From: Lumbricus rubellus
Taxonomy: Eukaryota > Annelida > Clitellata > Crassiclitellata > Lumbricidae
Assembly: GCA_945859605.1 (NCBI GenBank)
Contig: OX243819.1
Coordinates: 710,361-774,360 of the forward strand
DNA: 64,000 nucleotides
Direction: 5' to 3'
A model generated the notes under the pieces. That model saw nothing but the letters and a program-made list of their open reading frames with translations, searched no databases and was not told the origin of the DNA. The translations under genes were made by a program, and so were the position numbers. Positions 59,201 to 64,000 of the stretch are shown here, in pieces (positions within the stretch are counted from its first letter, which is position 1; every line of letters begins with the position of its first letter).

Positions 59201-59944
59201 TATGAAAATTTGATAGACAGAAGAGTCATCTAGCGAATCCCAGTGAAAACCCGATTTCGATATTTCGATGGGTGACCATGTTCTAAGGCCTGTATCTCGG
59301 TAAATAAATCCCGCGTTGTGGTCCCTTTTCATAGACCGGGTCACATATATCAGCCACGGATATTTATTTAGAAAGAATTCTCAAGGCAAGCAACAATAAG
59401 AAACTAAAACTGCCAGTCCCTGATACAATAAGATTGTCTGAAAGACTGTCAAAAACTATGTCACAATTTTATATTTATGTAGCATTTTTAATAATGTTGA
59501 CTTGTGTCAGTTCTTGCAAAAAAATCAATAATGTGCAGATGTTAGCTGCATGACCGCAAAATGATATAAAGTGAATAAATATTATTGGCATCTAACAACA
59601 TGCAACAAACTTTGCATGCAAGTTGCGGTAAAATGAAAAACAGTAACGTGGTTCTTTTAGGGTAGTAGCAACTAAAAATTCCAACGTAATGACATGATGT
59701 CTAATATAATTTGATGTCTGATAGAATTTTATTACATTTTCGCACAGTGACTGATGAAGCTGGAGATGGAGAGTGGCTGTACAGTGTACGCAGCACTGAA
59801 GATAATCACTTCGGCCATTTTTATGATGCGCAACGAGGTCAACTGGTCACACCCAGTCGCCATAACAAGAACCACTCATCGATCAATCAAAAACAATCCA
59901 ATAAAACAGTAGCAATAGTTGCAAGCTCTAAAATACTCACCCAT
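44145..59944 (-). CDS. ABLIM1: Actin-binding LIM protein (ABLIM/Unc-115), 14 coding exons, 523 aa
   Basis: Cytoskeletal scaffold that binds F-actin through a C-terminal villin headpiece and partners through LIM domains; in flies and worms Unc-115 acts in axon guidance. Minus-strand exons: 59944-59941, 58214-58119, 56265-56082, 55683-55439, 53963-53910, 52519-52479, 52107-51954, 51656-51600, 49713-49585, 48812-48543, 48170-48072, 46242-46190, 44809-44738, 44258-44145. The lengths sum to 1572 nt with every phase matching. Residues about 6-58 are LIM1 and 64-116 LIM2, with all eight zinc ligands each. Then come a Gln/Pro-rich linker, a conserved middle with [28 protein letters not shown] and YDDRSFGDV, and the headpiece [20 protein letters not shown] through [16 protein letters not shown]. 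Vertebrate ABLIMs have four LIM domains; only two are encoded here. The symbol is by family; a single copy could be ancestral to ABLIM1-3. Confidence 0.95.
44738..44809 (-). CDS. ABLIM1: ABLIM exon 13, first half of villin headpiece
   Basis: 24 codons, phase 0 to 0. Encodes [20 protein letters not shown] then DSLE. Confidence 0.93.
45138..45500 (-). mobile_element. SINE/LINE-like composite repeat (ABLIM intron 12)
   Basis: The minus strand ends in GCGCCTCTGAGTAG...TTGAAGGAGCGCTATATAAA, the tail shared with the SINEs at 13905 and 63930. Upstream of it, a [19 protein letters not shown] frame suggests fusion to a retroelement C-terminus. Confidence 0.5.
46190..46242 (-). CDS. ABLIM1: ABLIM exon 12
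   Basis: 53 nt, phase 1 to 0. Encodes [17 protein letters not shown], comparable to the SYGDVSGGVR stretch of mammalian ABLIM1 just before the headpiece. Confidence 0.88.
47750..48000 (+). mobile_element. Possible LINE 3-prime tail (ABLIM intron 11)
   Basis: Ends in GAGTAGCACTATATAAATTT and a CAATTTCAATAA tail, typical of CR1/L2-like elements. Upstream coding similarity is too decayed to be sure. Confidence 0.4.
48072..48170 (-). CDS. ABLIM1: ABLIM exon 11
   Basis: 99 nt, phase 1 to 1, acceptor TTGCAG, donor GTATGC. Encodes [20 protein letters not shown] and [11 protein letters not shown], completing the FASPSR motif from exon 10. Confidence 0.92.
48543..48812 (-). CDS. ABLIM1: ABLIM exon 10, conserved middle region
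   Basis: 270 nt, phase 1 to 1, donor GTATGT. Encodes [20 protein letters not shown], then [15 protein letters not shown] and LRYEKPYFA, strongly like Unc-115/ABLIM. Confidence 0.94.
48813..49584 (-). other. ABLIM intron 9 (between exons 9 and 10)
   Basis: Holds the 14-bp array and AT-rich sequence with ATACATGCAT runs. No gene. Confidence 0.6.
49367..49570. repeat. 14-bp tandem repeat, about 14.5 copies
   Basis: Unit ATCATCATATTGTA with a CATCGTA variant. It begins about 15 bp into the intron after ABLIM exon 9. Confidence 0.97.
49585..49713 (-). CDS. ABLIM1: ABLIM exon 9
   Basis: 129 nt, phase 1 to 1. Encodes [20 protein letters not shown] and [19 protein letters not shown] 14-bp tandem array starts about 15 bp past its donor. 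Confidence 0.92.
50105..51591. repeat. 35-bp minisatellite with higher-order structure
   Basis: Basic unit CATGTGAAATTGACACAACA plus CGCTGTACATAATGA, about ten head-to-tail copies at 50131-50480. Then it alternates with inserts containing CATGTTAATGACATGTCAAG and TTGTGTGAATACAAGG. CAAGTTGTGT and ACACAAC are inverted within a compound unit. It fills ABLIM intron 8 to within about 10 bp of the exon 8 donor. Open frames of 80-154 aa are artefacts. Confidence 0.96.
51600..51656 (-). CDS. ABLIM1: ABLIM exon 8
   Basis: 57 nt, phase 1 to 1. Encodes [19 protein letters not shown] 35-bp tandem array starts within about 10 bp of its donor. Confidence 0.88.
51954..52107 (-). CDS. ABLIM1: ABLIM exon 7
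   Basis: 154 nt, phase 0 to 1, donor GTAAGT. Encodes [20 protein letters not shown] and [20 protein letters not shown]. Confidence 0.9.
52479..52519 (-). CDS. ABLIM1: ABLIM micro-exon 6
   Basis: 41 nt, phase 1 to 0. Encodes [13 protein letters not shown]. It bridges the neighbouring exons in phase. Confidence 0.7.
52767..53693 (+). mobile_element. RTE-like LINE, 5-prime truncated, intact remaining RT frame
   Basis: Plus strand, opposite to ABLIM, in intron 6/5. An open frame to 53670 contains [64 protein letters not shown] and HWTYEPA then stop. It has no stop or frameshift over about 300 codons. Direct repeat CCCTTTAAC at 52758-52766 and 53695-53703 looks like its target duplication, and the 3-prime end AAAGAAGAAGAA is the tail. 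Confidence 0.92.
53910..53963 (-). CDS. ABLIM1: ABLIM exon 5
   Basis: 54 nt, phase 1 to 1, acceptor ATTTCAG. Encodes [17 protein letters not shown]. Low-complexity linker; supported by splice sites and phase. Confidence 0.8.
54266..55208. mobile_element. Non-autonomous hAT element, 943 bp (ABLIM intron 4)
   Basis: Ends CAGGGGTCTCAAACACGCGG and GAGTTTGAGACCCCTG. Flanks CATTAGAG and CCTTAGAG match at 7 of 8. Subterminal CGGCCCGCGGGCC. No transposase recognised. The interior is rich in TAGGCCTA although the surrounding gene is not. Confidence 0.9.
55439..55683 (-). CDS. ABLIM1: ABLIM exon 4, LIM2 end and Gln/Pro linker
   Basis: 245 nt, phase 2 to 1. Encodes [20 protein letters not shown], then [20 protein letters not shown] and a Ser/Pro/Thr-rich stretch. 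The donor GTTTGT is weak, but it is the only nearby one that keeps the frame. Confidence 0.88.
56082..56265 (-). CDS. ABLIM1: ABLIM exon 3, LIM1 end and LIM2 start
   Basis: 184 nt, phase 1 to 2, donor GTGAGT. Encodes [20 protein letters not shown] and [20 protein letters not shown], then [10 protein letters not shown]. Very close to ABLIM LIM2 (EGEVV.ALGKTYHP.CF.C). Confidence 0.96.
56266..58118 (-). other. ABLIM intron 2, with an 81-bp tandem duplication
   Basis: At 57225-57400 an 81-bp unit (ACCAATTAACCATTTTTTAG...CACCCACAGTCCCACAC) occurs twice plus a partial third copy. Nothing else recognised; open frames near 56.6 kb have no similarity I can see. Confidence 0.7.
58119..58214 (-). CDS. 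ABLIM1: ABLIM exon 2, first half of LIM1
   Basis: 96 nt, phase 1 to 1. Encodes [20 protein letters not shown] and [18 protein letters not shown] is identical to the start of ABLIM LIM1. Confidence 0.95.
58371..58632. mobile_element. Short interspersed inverted-repeat element, copy 2
   Basis: Shares GGGGCACTTGTCCCTGGAAA..TT.ACACCTATTTTT and TTTTGC.CTTCCTGCAAAA.TATCTGC.GG.CACC with 8236-8548. Ends GGGGCAGGAGG and GCGGGCACC. ABLIM intron 1. Confidence 0.55.
58752..59345. mobile_element. TA-flanked element with about 38-bp near-perfect TIRs
   Basis: Ends TGTGACCCGGTCTATGAAAA then GGGACCACAACGCGGGA, and the exact inverse, with TATA on both sides. TA duplication suggests Tc1/mariner. A central GCCGCCTTGCGGTCCCTTTT echoes the subterminal sequence. 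No transposase. ABLIM intron 1. Confidence 0.88.
59941..59944 (-). CDS. ABLIM1: ABLIM coding exon 1 (ATG plus one base), inferred
   Basis: ATGG directly followed by a strong donor GTGAGTATT. It joins in phase 1 to the LIM1 exon to give M-G-K-V-S-C-E-A-C and makes the total CDS divisible by 3. Inferred, because a 4-nt coding segment cannot be confirmed by similarity. Confidence 0.6.
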
Positions 59945-60529
59945 TGTATAAAAAAATTGATTAAATCGTACAAAACGAAGGATTTTGTAAACGGATTTAA
60001 TCTAAAAACCACTGATCACGTGATCAAGAAGAGACGAGTTCATTTTTTAATAGGTGCGATCGAATCATGAAACCGAAAGCAAATTATAGCGCCTTAATCC
60101 TCAAACTTTTTCAGATAACTTTTTTATTTAACAGGTTAGTAAAATCATCGGTGAAATGTTATTTCTAACACAAATACGTGCAAATCTTCTGAAAAGTTAG
60201 CTTGTTCATTCTCTATTATTTATTATTAGTCATCGGTTAAATTATGAATGTCATCAATATGCGAATTTCCGAATTTAAAAGTAATTAGTCTATATATTAT
60301 GTCGATAAACCATGCGAAAATCTTGAAGAAATATATTAGAATAAAACAACATATGATTATTATAATATCTGGATTCTCTTAAATACAAAACGGGTACTTT
60401 TAAGGCCGTACCAAATTTAGCGCTACATAAGTTATTTATAACGAGTCTCTGACAGGCCGGTGGGATCACGTGGTTCCTGCTGAACCATCTTGGGGACTTT
60501 CTCGTAGTCTTTATGACACATACTATTTT

Positions 60530-60685
60530 TAGCTCAACCAATCGGAAGCTTTGTCGTAGTCTTTGTGACACATACTATTTTTAGCTCAACCAATCGGAAG
60601 CTCATGACACATAACCTATTTTTAGCTCAACCAATCACAAGTTTATGACCGTTAATCTATCTTTTAGTTCAACCAATCACAGTTC
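60530..60685 (+). promoter_or_regulatory. Four phased CCAAT boxes between ABLIM and heparanase
   Basis: CAACCAATC occurs at CCAAT 60538, 60590, 60631 and 60673 (spacing 52, 41, 42), each in a diverged tandem unit TTTTTAGCTCAACCAATCGG. CAACCAATC is a good NF-Y-type site. The cluster is about 80-230 bp upstream of a TATA-like box and about 600-740 bp from the ABLIM ATG on the other side, so it may serve both genes. Confidence 0.65.
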
Positions 60686-60763
60686 ATGATTTAAAAACGC
60701 TCTTGTTTCTTATTCTGTTTCAACGTCACTGGGCAGCTCAACATAGGAAGCTCTGTCTAGTAA

Positions 60764-60773
60764 TATATATAAG
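60764..60773 (+). promoter_or_regulatory. TATA-like box of the heparanase gene
   Basis: TATATATAAG, about 90 bp downstream of the last CCAAT box. It predicts a start near 60795-60805, immediately before the MITE at 60809. Confidence 0.5.
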
Positions 60774-60808
60774 GTCGTTGGTCTCTGATGACCTTCCGAA
60801 CTTTCGAA

Positions 60809-61255
60809 CAGCGTTGCCACTCCTAGGGATTTTTCACAAGATCTTGGGTTTTTCGATCCGAACTTGGGAAATGGTTTTTTTTTCGGGAGGAACTTGGGTT
60901 TTTTGCTTGGGTTTTTTTCTGGACAAAATCTTGGGGTTTTTCTATCTTCGAACTTGAAAAATGGGGTTTTTTGGGAAAACTGGGTTTTTTGCTTGTTCTA
61001 CTTCTTTCGACTAAGAAAATCGGGAAATTGTGGATATTTTGGAGAAATTTTGGCCGGATGACTAAAAAGAGGTCATCAGAATTTTGGGGGGAGACGAGAA
61101 ATTGAAAGATTTTTTTGGTCCGGATGACTAAAAAAGTCGTCAAAATTTTTCGGAAGGAAAATTGCGTACATTTTCCAAGATTTGGGCAACTTGGGTTTTC
61201 TGGGGTTTTTTACCATCCAACTTGGGTTGTTTAATTTTTTAGAGTGGCAACGCTG
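60809..61255. mobile_element. hAT-like MITE in the heparanase promoter/5-prime UTR, perfect 8-bp TSD
   Basis: Ends CAGCGTTGCCACTC and GAGTGGCAACGCTG are exact inverses. CTTTCGAA flanks both sides (60801-60808, 61256-61263). The interior repeats ACTTGGGTTTTTT many times in irregular copies. A short open frame starting near 60864 is repeat-derived but would act as an upstream ORF if transcribed. Confidence 0.93.
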
Positions 61256-61361
61256 CTTTCGAAGGCGGATGTTGCTTTAATATATAAATCTGTTATACAA
61301 CAATTTAGTTTTTATTTAGAACGTTTTGCTTCTTAGACTTAACATATAATTTCTAGATGTG

Positions 61362-61493
61362 ATGGAGTTTTTAAATAATCTCATCATTCTGTCTGCTACA
61401 GTTTTGTGTGTTAAAGGCAGTGAATTTGTAGCGGTTCTAAATAATCGTCAGCTGTTTGAGTCTTCTGACCATGCAACACGTTCTACCTTACAG
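61362..61493 (+). CDS. HPSE: Heparanase coding exon 1 (signal peptide)
   Basis: 44 codons, ends at phase 0 before GTAATG. An out-of-frame ATGTGA lies immediately upstream at 61357, so ATG 61362 is chosen for its long hydrophobic signal segment. Confidence 0.88.
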
Positions 61494-64000
61494 GTAATGG
61501 TTTCGATTAGAAAGATTGTCATAACATTGCAGTATTTACTAAAATAACAAGAATTTTTAGCGCATCATCATTTTCCTTAACTCAGGAGATGTCTGATTCA
61601 AAAGAGGGTCTTTAAAAATTGCACTGAGACTAAGAGGTAAACGAGTATGTATGTTTGAGCACTTGTTTTAGCGCCACTTCAAGATTGCTACTCAGAGGTG
61701 CTCCCGACTACAGCACGGACACTGATTTGGAGTTTCACGCCGAAGCACATGAGCAATTGCGAGTGAAGAACTTGCTCATGGTCTCTACGTGGCGACTTGA
61801 GGTGGATTTGAGCCTGCAACCCACCGGCTCCAAGGCACCGAGCATATTCTGTTAGGGTGAGGTTACTTAGCCATAACCCTAACCCTATGAAAGACTGACA
61901 ATTTTTTAAGAATCTTCATTTTTCAGCTTTGAAGAATTTCTTTTTGAGAACAATTTCTTTTTGAAAAGAAATTCCTATTAAGAAGAATGTCTTTTTGAGA
62001 GCAGTTTAGTTGAAAAATTTCCGGTTTGATTTTAGGTTTCGGTGAATCTCGACAAAGTGATATCGGAAGTTGATGAACGTTTCTTGAGTTTTGCTTTAGA
62101 CACAAGTCTCGTCGTCAATCATTGGAAGTCGGTCGATTTCAGGTATGTCGAAATAATATGTCTTTCGCATCAGTTTTTAAAGTAGTTTACAGCATAGCAA
62201 AGTCTTTTACATATGGATTTGTTTATGCAGTAGTACGAATGTTACTTGCAAATGGTTTTTAACAGAGAAGAATGCAATGCAGAATACTGAAATGAATAGT
62301 GAATACAGCACAATTAAATGAGCAGTAAATTGGACAATTTCATATTTGTCATGCACATTGGAGAACCATGTGCAACACTGTGCATTGACAAGAATTTTTA
62401 AAAATTTGCATTAACAAAATGTAAAAAATTTGTTTTAAAAACCATAGTAGAAACATTTGCACTATTAGGCTGTACCAATTAATCAACAAGACTCATAAAA
62501 TTTGGGTTGATTATTTAAACATGTAATCAACATTGGGAAATAGAAATCAATGCCATTGTAAAAAAATATTAGTTTTATGTTTTTGAAGATGAACATTTTG
62601 ACTAAATAAATAATTAAATAATTGGTCTCATAATTGGTAAATTGGATATTTCAATAATTTATTGGATGTACACACAATCTGAAAAATGTGATATTAATGT
62701 GCAGTGGAAATGTATGTTCAGAGAAATGCACAAGTTGCAGAGTCATTGCAGATCTGTGAACGCTGGCTGTTTAAAGCAGAGCCTGAAGAAGAATATAAAT
62801 TTTTATCATTTCACTTGAGACAAGCTTTCCTTGTTCTGTTCTCTTGTAGCTGCTCTTCATTTTATATGCCTCAACAAAATGTTTCTGAAAGGCATTGACA
62901 TTTTGTATACATGGATTCATATTTTATAATTCAGTGTATTCAAATTTTATGTATGTTGATGCCTACATTATAAGTGTGTCTGTGTAAGTGTGTCTGTGTG
63001 TGTGTTTAGTTCAGTGAGGTTGAACTCTTTGGCTCGCGGTCTGTCTCCTGCCTACCTTCGTCTTGGTGGCAATGCCGCAGACTTTCTCATCTTCCAAGAA
63101 GACGATCATGATCTTCAAGATGAGAACAACGTTGAGTTGGATTCTCGTCCGTACGAAGAGAACTACGATGGATTTCAGAGATTAAAAAACATATCGCAGT
63201 TTAACATGTCAGGTCTAGATGTTTTTTCTGTTGAAGATTCATTTAGTTGTACAGATGACACTAAATTGTTCTTTATCATCTAATCTAGTCTAATATAAGA
63301 ATTCGTAAAGCAACATGTAATGCAAGAGCAGAGGAATAGTAGTTCAGTGACCATTGGATCAAATTGTATGAGTTAAAAAATTTCTAACCTGTTGAATATT
63401 TGATGTAATTTCTATGTCTCATCTGTTGAATATGTTGTCTGATCTGTTATTCCATTCAGTGATTTGCAATTTCATGTATTTTTCTTTTGCATTGCAGCCA
63501 AAGATTTTGATGAAGTGAACAAATTTGCGATGAGCAACGATTTACAACTTCTCTTTGATTTGAATGTTCTGCTGCGAGATGTGAATGACGACGAATGGAA
63601 TTCATCGAATGCGTTCAGAATATTAAAGTACAGCATTGAAAAAGGATTTGATAAAAACCTTCTGTTCAGTCTCGGAAATGGTCAGTCAACAATTTAGCAG
63701 ATCTATTCGTGGTTTATAAAATCTAATTTACTCTTTTTGTGTTGCTTTTTCTCTAATGCACTCGGTTGATTCTCATTCTGAGAGATATTCGATGTCGTCT
63801 AATTTACCATCTGACTGTTGAATATGTAAAAAGTTTTTTTCTTTCATTGTTGTATGGAACATATTCAGGAAAAAACTCTTCTAAGGAGAGAGATACAAAG
63901 ATATGAGGGATGGTGAGGAGAGGGTGAAGTGAGCGCCTCTGAGTTGATATCTTGAAGGGGTGCTATATAAATTCATGTGATTTATTGATTGATTGGAATG
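61362..64000 (+). CDS. HPSE: Heparanase (GH79), first four coding exons, runs off right edge
   Basis: Endo-beta-glucuronidase that cleaves heparan sulfate after secretion and lysosomal processing. Plus-strand exons: 61362-61493, 62036-62142, 63010-63212, 63498-63680, joined in phase 0, 2, 1, 1. Residues 1-20 form a signal peptide (MEFLNNLIILSATVLCVKGS). Family motifs seen: FLSFALD, LNSLARGLSPAYLRLGG, DFLIF, LLFDLNVLLRDVNDDEWNSS, LLFSLGN. These match vertebrate heparanase (LARGLSPAYLRFGG.KTDFLIF, LIFGLNALLR....WNSSNA, WELGNEP). The last exon stops after GN with a single G, the first base of the expected catalytic acid/base Glu codon. The segment between DFLIF and the KNIS block is about 30 acidic residues, shorter than the human linker. 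Closer to HPSE than HPSE2 at AYLR. The nucleophile and beta-sandwich lie outside the window. Confidence 0.95.
61668..61840 (-). mobile_element. tRNA-SINE fragment (heparanase intron 1)
   Basis: Same family as 13905-14153: GCGCCACTTCAA, CTACTCAGAGGTGCTCCCGA, CTACGTGGCGACTTGAGGTGGAT, CCGGCTCCAAGGCACCGA. The tRNA 5-prime end is lost. Confidence 0.7.
62036..62142 (+). CDS. HPSE: Heparanase coding exon 2
   Basis: Phase 0 to 2, acceptor GATTTTAG, donor GTATGT. Encodes VSVNLDKVISEVDERFLSFA and LDTSLVVNHWKSVDF, the first beta strand region. The left edge is accurate to one base. Confidence 0.9.
62143..63009 (+). other. Heparanase intron 2
   Basis: AT-rich. An open frame at 62704-62898 has a CERWLFKAEPEEEYKFLSFH stretch but no splice-phase link to the flanking heparanase exons, and it matches nothing I recognise. 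Confidence 0.5.
63010..63212 (+). CDS. HPSE: Heparanase coding exon 3
   Basis: Phase 2 to 1, acceptor TGTTTAG. Encodes SVRLNSLARGLSPAYLRLGG and an acidic linker ending KNISQFNMS. The donor GTCTAG is poor, but it is the one that keeps phase and family alignment. NIS and NMS are N-glycosylation sequons. Confidence 0.93.
63498..63680 (+). CDS. HPSE: Heparanase coding exon 4
   Basis: Phase 1 to 1, acceptor ATTGCAG, donor GTCAGT. Encodes KDFDEVNKFAMSNDLQLLFD and LNVLLRDVNDDEWNSSNAF then KNLLFSLGN. The sequon NSS is at the same place as a glycosylated Asn in human heparanase. Confidence 0.95.
63930..64000 (+). mobile_element. SINE 3-prime tail (heparanase intron 4)
   Basis: GAGCGCCTCTGAGTTGATAT, CTTGAAGGGGTGCTATATAA, then an ATTGATTGATTG tail. 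Same family as 13905, in plus orientation. Confidence 0.65.

Noticed and set aside
61868..61888. Telomere-like TAACCCTAACCCT
   Set aside because: Barely two copies of the hexamer; consistent with chance or a short interstitial remnant.
62704..62898. 64-aa plus frame in heparanase intron 2
   Set aside because: It interrupts the perfect phase match between exons 2 and 3, and heparanase has no such segment.

Overview
The window is nuclear DNA from an animal. Coding exons are short, joined by GT-AG introns with matched phases, and scattered among many transposons, MITEs and minisatellites. Four metazoan gene families can be read by eye. The organism is not certain. The density of hAT, Tc1/mariner, RTE-like and tRNA-SINE repeats, the AT-rich background and the very frequent octamer TAGGCCTA suggest a non-vertebrate, probably marine, animal (an echinoderm or hemichordate would fit). 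No ribosomal, tRNA, mitochondrial or prokaryotic gene was seen.

Layout. Positions 1-2780 (minus) hold the first three coding exons of a phospholipase C gamma gene, encoding its N-terminal PH domain and running off the left edge. Positions 2781-9113 are intergenic and packed with small inverted-repeat elements. Positions 9114-23200 (minus) hold a complete tyrosine aminotransferase gene: 11 coding exons, 426 residues, continuous phase and all expected PLP-binding motifs. Its introns carry three Tc1/mariner-like elements, a tRNA-derived SINE, a LINE 3-prime end and a 22-copy array of a nuclear-receptor-like site. Positions 23201-44144 form a 21 kb gene desert of repeats, including a minisatellite interrupted by both a LINE and a hAT element.

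Positions 44145-59944 (minus) hold a complete actin-binding LIM protein (ABLIM/Unc-115) gene: 14 coding exons, 523 residues, two LIM domains and a C-terminal villin headpiece. The inferred first coding exon holds only ATG plus one base. Positions 61362-64000 (plus) hold the first four coding exons of a heparanase gene, which runs off the right edge just before the codon for the catalytic acid/base Glu is completed. ABLIM and heparanase are divergent. The 1.4 kb between them has four spaced CCAAT boxes, a TATA-like box and a young MITE sitting where heparanase transcription should start.

The four genes share no pathway: lipid signalling, tyrosine catabolism, actin scaffolding and heparan sulfate breakdown. 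The unusual material is mostly repeat biology: ten short CAG...CTG or similar elements, nine of them with clean 8-bp target duplications, mariner elements with TIRs of 165-200 bp (one carrying CRE palindromes), tandem arrays starting a few bases from splice donors, and a sharp split between TAGGCCTA-rich and TAGGCCTA-poor sequence. I found no convincing wholly new gene system.
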